Source of the DNA: Desulfobulbaceae bacterium
Lineage (GTDB): Bacteria; Desulfobacterota; Desulfobulbia; Desulfobulbales; Desulfobulbaceae
Assembly: GCA_026986885.1 (NCBI GenBank)
Contig: JALSNT010000487.1
Coordinates: forward strand, 1-8,888
Direction of reading: 5' to 3'
DNA: 8,888 nt
Shown: piece after piece, positions 6,402-8,888 of the stretch
How the letters are laid out: every line of letters begins with the position of its first letter
Numbering within the stretch: position 1 is the first letter of the stretch
Program-made: the position numbers and the translations under genes
Notes under the pieces: generated by a model
Told to the model about the DNA's origin: nothing
What the model saw: the letters and a program-made list of their open reading frames with translations, nothing else
The model's database searches: none

Positions 6402-6459
6402 CTTGCACTCAGGTGCAGGATCCACGAAAATTCGGAATTCTTATCCGGAAGGTTGCACC
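6402..6459. other. Mutually exclusive hairpins sharing the GGTGCA element
   Basis: GGTGCA (6412-6417) can pair locally: TGCAC (6404-6408) with GTGCA (6413-6417), extended by a G-U and a C-G pair to 6402/6419. It can instead pair with the downstream TGCACC (6454-6459), reinforced inside by GGAT (6418-6421) with ATCC (6443-6446). The two folds cannot coexist, which is the logic of a switching leader or attenuator. Whether the region is transcribed is not known. Confidence 0.35.
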
Positions 6460-6476
6460 CTCCTCAATTTAGGATC

Positions 6477-6516
6477 ATCACTCCTGCAGTGATAAACACC
6501 CGTTACAGATGAACGG
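6477..6516. repeat. Two adjacent 17-base dyads upstream of the nnr promoter
   Basis: ATCACT (6477-6482) pairs with AGTGAT (6488-6493) around CCTGC. CCGTT (6500-6504) pairs with AACGG (6512-6516) around ACAGATG. Each spans 17 bases and they are centred 23 bases apart. They end 7 bases before the candidate nnr -35, so they could be activator or repressor sites for nnr. Confidence 0.4.
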
Positions 6517-6522
6517 TTACAA

Positions 6523-6551
6523 TTGCCGTTGTCGCCGATAATGAATATAGT
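6523..6551 (+). promoter_or_regulatory. Candidate sigma-70-type promoter of nnr
   Basis: TTGCCG (6523-6528, 4 of 6 to TTGACA) and TATAGT (6546-6551, 5 of 6 to TATAAT) are separated by exactly 17 bases. Transcription would begin near 6558, giving a short leader of about 35 bases before the nnr ATG. Supported by consensus match and position only. Confidence 0.5.
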
Positions 6552-6583
6552 GTTAATGAATACGAAAAAAAAATCAGACCAAC

Positions 6584-6588
6584 GAGGG
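6584..6588 (+). promoter_or_regulatory. nnr ribosome binding site
   Basis: GAGGG lies 5 bases before ATG 6594. It argues against starting at the in-frame GTG 6588, which overlaps this site. Confidence 0.7.
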
Positions 6589-6593
6589 TGAAA

Positions 6594-8189
6594 ATGGATA
6601 TTGCCAAAGCAGCTGAAATGCAGCAACTTGACGAACTGGCCATAAAAAAGTACGGCATACCCGGTGTCGTCCTCATGGAAAACGCAGGCCATGGTACCGT
6701 TTCGGTTATGAACAACATTCAGGGGCCTGTAAAAAACACAACCGTTCTCATCTTTGTCGGCCCTGGAAATAACGGTGGTGACGGCCTGGTTATTGCCCGG
6801 CATCTTTATGCCCGCGGCGCCCATCCCCTGGTGTTTTATACGTTGCCGCCCGAACGTTTGCGCGGAGATGCCGCCGTCAACGCTGCCATTGTCGAGAAAC
6901 TGCCCATTCAGACCATAATTCTGAATGATTCCTTTACAGAAGAAGATACTGTTCGGAAAATAGTACATCAACACGCAAAATACCGGATATCCTGTATCGT
7001 TGATGCCCTGTTCGGCACCGGTCTTACCCGGGAGGTGCGCGGACATATGGCAAGAGTTGTCGACATGATAAACGATTTGCATGCGAACCTGCGCCTGCCC
7101 GTACTGGCGGTTGACCTGCCTTCCGGCATGGATGCCGATACCGGCAATACCCTTGGCCGCAAAGTTACGGCTGATATTACGGTCACCTACGGGTTGGCCA
7201 AACCTGCTCATTTTCTCCATGGCGGAAAGGGTATCGGCAGGCTACATATCGTTGACATCACCATTCCTGCCGCAGCCGGGAAACAGGTACAATTGAAAGG
7301 ATCGGCTATCACCGACGACATCGGTAACCTGCTCCCCGACAGGCCGATGGATTCACATAAGGGTATCCATGGACATCTCCTGGTCCTGGCCGGCTCAGAG
7401 GGAAAAACAGGTGCCGCCATACTCTGCTGCCGGGCCGCCCTTACCAGTGGTTGCGGCCTGGTCACCAGCCTGGTGCCGGCTGCTCTCAATCCAATTTTTG
7501 AGCAGACACTGATTGAAGCCATGACCGTTGCGCTGCCTGCTTCTCAAAGTGCTCTCTCCATTGCCGATGTCGACTATATCCTGGCAGCGGCCATCGGCAA
7601 AAAAGGTGTTGTTCTCGGCCCCGGTATCGGCACCGATGACGAAACCGAACAACTTGTCCTGTTTTTATACAGGGAACTTTCCCTGCCCATGGTCGTTGAT
7701 GCCGATGCCTTAAATATTCTGGCCCTGCACCGGGATGCCCTGATGCATCCCGGCGGACCGAGAATCATCACACCACATCCCGGCGAGATGAGCAGGCTGA
7801 CCGGCCTTACTGTCGAAGAAATCCAGAAAGACAGAATCGGTATCGCCCGGCAGCTGTGCAGTGGCTGTGATCAAGAGATGGTCACCGTGTTAAAGGGTGC
7901 CGGAACGGTTGTGGCTGATAACCGGGGAAACTGGGCGATCAATACCAGCGGCAATCAAGGAATGGCCACGGGAGGCATGGGCGATGTACTGGCAGGTCTG
8001 ACCGGCAGCCTTCTTGCCCAGGGAATGTCGGTGTGGGATGCCGCCCGGGCCGGGGTTTATTTGCACGGGCTGGCTGCTGATAATATGGCCCGGGAAAAAA
8101 AATACGGATACACGGCATCCGAAGTCGCAGCCATGCTGCCGACAGCGCTGACAACATGCCGCAAAACAAGAGGAGCAGAAGAACAATGA
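6594..8189 (+). CDS. nnr: Bifunctional NAD(P)H-hydrate epimerase / ADP-dependent NAD(P)H-hydrate dehydratase
   Basis: A 531-residue two-domain metabolite-repair enzyme (YjeF type). The N-terminal epimerase domain (about 1-225) interconverts R- and S-NAD(P)HX. The C-terminal domain (about 235-525) dehydrates S-NAD(P)HX back to NAD(P)H using ADP or ATP. Epimerase landmarks: GPGNNGGDGLVIARHL (56-71), VDALFGTGL (136-144) and LPSGMDADTG (175-184). Dehydratase landmarks: HKGIHGHLLVLAGS (255-268), GPGIGTDDE (342-350), VDADALNIL (368-376), TPHPGE (393-398), LKGAGT (433-438) and NTSGNQGMATGGMGDVLAG (450-468), where D464 is in the conserved GMGD. Both halves are complete and length fits the fused bacterial form (about 500-530). 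The start is ATG 6594 with a GAGGG ribosome binding site 5 bases upstream, not GTG 6588. It overlaps the following CBS gene by ATGA, which indicates an operon with coupled translation. Confidence 0.96.
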   Translation: MDIAKAAEMQQLDELAIKKYGIPGVVLMENAGHGTVSVMNNIQGPVKNTTVLIFVGPGNNGGDGLVIARHLYARGAHPLVFYTLPPERLRGDAAVNAAIVEKLPIQTIILNDSFTEEDTVRKIVHQHAKYRISCIVDALFGTGLTREVRGHMARVVDMINDLHANLRLPVLAVDLPSGMDADTGNTLGRKVTADITVTYGLAKPAHFLHGGKGIGRLHIVDITIPAAAGKQVQLKGSAITDDIGNLLPDRPMDSHKGIHGHLLVLAGSEGKTGAAILCCRAALTSGCGLVTSLVPAALNPIFEQTLIEAMTVALPASQSALSIADVDYILAAAIGKKGVVLGPGIGTDDETEQLVLFLYRELSLPMVVDADALNILALHRDALMHPGGPRIITPHPGEMSRLTGLTVEEIQKDRIGIARQLCSGCDQEMVTVLKGAGTVVADNRGNWAINTSGNQGMATGGMGDVLAGLTGSLLAQGMSVWDAARAGVYLHGLAADNMAREKKYGYTASEVAAMLPTALTTCRKTRGAEEQ

Positions 8190-8641
8190 AACAGGCAAAA
8201 GATATCATGACGACCGAGGTCATAACCGCAGATTCCTCCATGTCTGTGAAAGAACTGGCCAGGATACTGTATGAGCATAAGATAAGCGGGGTGCCCGTCT
8301 ATAATGAGAAGAAAAAAATTATAGGTGTGGCCACGGAAAGCGATTTAATTGACCAGAACAAAAAAGTCCATATCCCGACGGTGGTCGCCATTCTGGATTC
8401 CTTTGTTTTTTTAGAGAATCCGGAAAAACTGGAGAAAGATATGAAAAAAATGGCGGCAACCAATGTCGGTGATATCTGTTCCCATGAGTTGATTTCCGTG
8501 GCCCCGTCAACACCTCTGGATGAAGTGGCAACCCTGATGGCCGAACAACAGGTCCATACCCTGCCGGTATTGGATGGCGACCGACTTGTCGGCGTTATCG
8601 GCAAGACGGATATTATCCGCACTCTTGTTCTGGATAAATAA
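8186..8641 (+). CDS. CBS-domain pair protein
   Basis: A 151-residue stand-alone Bateman module with two CBS domains. CBS1 spans about 3-56 (DIMTTEVITADSSMSVKELA through GVATESDL) and CBS2 about 95-150 (DICSHELISVAPSTPLDEVA through GVIGKTDIIR). The two are joined by a roughly 38-residue linker with VHIPTVVAILDSFVFLE (61-77). CBS pairs usually bind adenine nucleotides (AMP, ADP, ATP, SAM and relatives) and report energy or cofactor state to a partner. There is no attached enzyme or transporter domain, so its partner is unknown. ATG 8186 is chosen over the in-frame ATG 8156: AGGAG (8171-8175) is 10 bases upstream, the protein then begins just before CBS1, and the ATGA overlap with the nnr stop is a common coupling arrangement. 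A role tied to Nnr or to NAD(P)H status is inference from position only. Confidence 0.92.
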   Translation: MKQAKDIMTTEVITADSSMSVKELARILYEHKISGVPVYNEKKKIIGVATESDLIDQNKKVHIPTVVAILDSFVFLENPEKLEKDMKKMAATNVGDICSHELISVAPSTPLDEVATLMAEQQVHTLPVLDGDRLVGVIGKTDIIRTLVLDK

Positions 8642-8648
8642 CAACCAG

Positions 8649-8719
8649 GGCGACGAACAAAGGGAAGGCACTACTTGCCGGTATACCGCTGCCGGCGGTT
8701 ACGTCCCTTTGTTTTCGCC
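8649..8719. terminator. Long inverted repeat at the CBS/GGDEF convergent junction, terminator-like
   Basis: AACAAAGGGA (8656-8665) is perfectly complementary to TCCCTTTGTT (8704-8713). With a small internal bulge the stem extends by GGCGA (8649-8653) and TCGCC (8715-8719). The 38-base loop contains a second hairpin, GCCGG (8677-8681) with CCGGC (8692-8696). It begins 8 bases after the CBS stop and runs into the last codons of the convergent GGDEF gene. It lacks a clean T-run beyond the stem in either direction, so it may act as an mRNA-end stabiliser or factor-dependent terminator. Confidence 0.5.
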
Positions 8720-8888
8720 TCATACATGGCGATGTCGGCATGCCTGAGCATGGTTTCCGCATCCTGACAGTCGTCGGGAAAAACAGAAATGCCGATACTG
8801 GCGCCGATATAACAGATATGATTATTGGCCTCAATTGGTTCGTTGAGGGTTTCAATGGCCTTGTCCGCGACCAGTTCGGCGCCTTCAA
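8671..8888 (-). CDS. C-terminal part of a GGDEF-domain protein (partial)
   Basis: The frame enters from the right edge and ends at TAG (8671-8673), giving 71 visible residues. These are the last third of a GGDEF (diguanylate cyclase) domain: SIGISVFPDD (30-39 of the visible part) followed by the family hallmark LRHADIAMYEAKTKGRN (47-63), then a short basic end RRQRYTGK. Such domains make cyclic di-GMP from two GTP. The GG(D/E)EF active-site loop and any inhibitory I-site lie outside the window, so catalytic competence cannot be judged. The protein ends right after the domain, so no EAL domain follows. Sensor domains, if any, are upstream beyond the edge. It converges with the CBS gene, with 29 bases between stops, and shares its 3' end with the long inverted repeat. 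Confidence 0.93.
   Translation of the reverse strand, partial: EGAELVADKAIETLNEPIEANNHICYIGASIGISVFPDDCQDAETMLRHADIAMYEAKTKGRNRRQRYTGK

Larger units (their letters stand above)
6177..6593. other. Gene-free divergent region with many short dyads
   Basis: 417 bases lie between the divergent mntA and nnr starts with no credible gene. The left part (6204-6335) is AT-rich, contains the direct repeat TACAATGAAA (6226-6235 and 6326-6335, exactly 100 bases apart) and the inverted pair ATTTTCAT/ATGAAAAT (6210-6217, 6266-6273). The right part (6336-6516) holds at least five short dyads: 6336-6352, 6375-6391, 6402-6419, 6477-6493 and 6500-6516. A minus-strand -10 at 6322-6327 and a plus-strand promoter at 6523-6551 bracket the dyad cluster. 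I could not match it to a known riboswitch or RNA family by eye. Confidence 0.6.

Noticed and set aside
6330..6512. Possible 60-residue gene in the divergent region
   Set aside because: No ribosome binding site, no family resemblance, and it overlaps the dyad cluster and minus-strand promoter candidate.
6336..6520. Known riboswitch (cyclic di-GMP, glycine, fluoride, TPP, cobalamin)
   Set aside because: Short similarities such as AGGCAAAC occur, but the conserved cores of these families are not present in order.
6441..7220. Minus-strand open frame of 259 codons across the nnr 5' region
   Set aside because: It lies antisense to the well-supported nnr epimerase domain, has no recognisable motifs, and is a by-product of nnr codon bias.
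8156..8185. Longer CBS protein from ATG 8156
   Set aside because: The added ten residues are basic and outside the CBS fold; ATG 8186 has AGGAG upstream and the ATGA overlap.
8613..8888. Minus-strand open frame of 91 codons at the right edge
   Set aside because: A different minus-strand frame encodes a clear GGDEF C-terminus, so this one is a shadow.
1..8888. CRISPR array, tRNA, rRNA, insertion sequence
   Set aside because: No regularly spaced repeats, no tRNA arm consensus, no transposase or terminal inverted repeats with target duplication were found.

Overview
The window reads as a chromosomal segment of a Gram-negative bacterium with roughly 50% GC coding DNA. Gene content and protein style (GT9 and GT39 glycosyltransferases, PPK1, a two-domain Nnr followed by a CBS-pair protein, GGDEF signalling) fit a deltaproteobacterium, perhaps Desulfobulbales within Desulfobacterota. 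That placement is inference from protein flavour; there is no rRNA or other phylogenetic marker here.

Layout. (1) 3-2974, plus strand: the tail of a membrane protein, a GT9 heptosyltransferase-like protein and a GT39/ArnT-like membrane glycosyltransferase, tightly spaced and probably one operon for lipopolysaccharide or other surface glycan assembly. A terminator-like hairpin closes it (3066-3095), and its U-tract lies inside the 3' end of the next, convergent gene. (2) 3083-5296, minus strand: a full-length polyphosphate kinase 1 with both catalytic histidines and an odd polylysine C-terminal tail. (3) 5495-6176, minus strand: an AT-rich, two-gene MNT-HEPN (MntA-HepT) toxin-antitoxin module with intact GSX10DXD and RX4HXY motifs. 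It looks like an accessory island. (4) 6177-6593: a 417-base gene-free divergent region, unusually dense in short perfect dyads. It contains a candidate minus-strand promoter for the toxin-antitoxin operon and a plus-strand promoter for nnr. (5) 6594-8641, plus strand: nnr (bifunctional NAD(P)HX repair enzyme) overlapping by ATGA with a CBS-pair protein gene. (6) 8671-8888, minus strand: the C-terminal part of a GGDEF protein, convergent with the CBS gene, with a long inverted repeat at the junction.

How the genes work together. The glycosyltransferase block is one functional unit. Nnr and the CBS protein look translationally coupled and share an adenine-nucleotide theme. MntA and HepT form a self-contained toxin/antitoxin pair. 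PPK1, the TA module and the GGDEF protein have no evident functional link to each other beyond position.

I see no clearly new multi-gene system. The most unusual signals are the dyad-rich intergenic region 6336-6516 next to the TA module, the inverted repeat over the mntA ribosome binding site, the polylysine tail of PPK1, and the two convergent junctions whose hairpins use coding DNA of the opposite gene. No tRNA, rRNA, CRISPR array, insertion sequence or integrase was seen.
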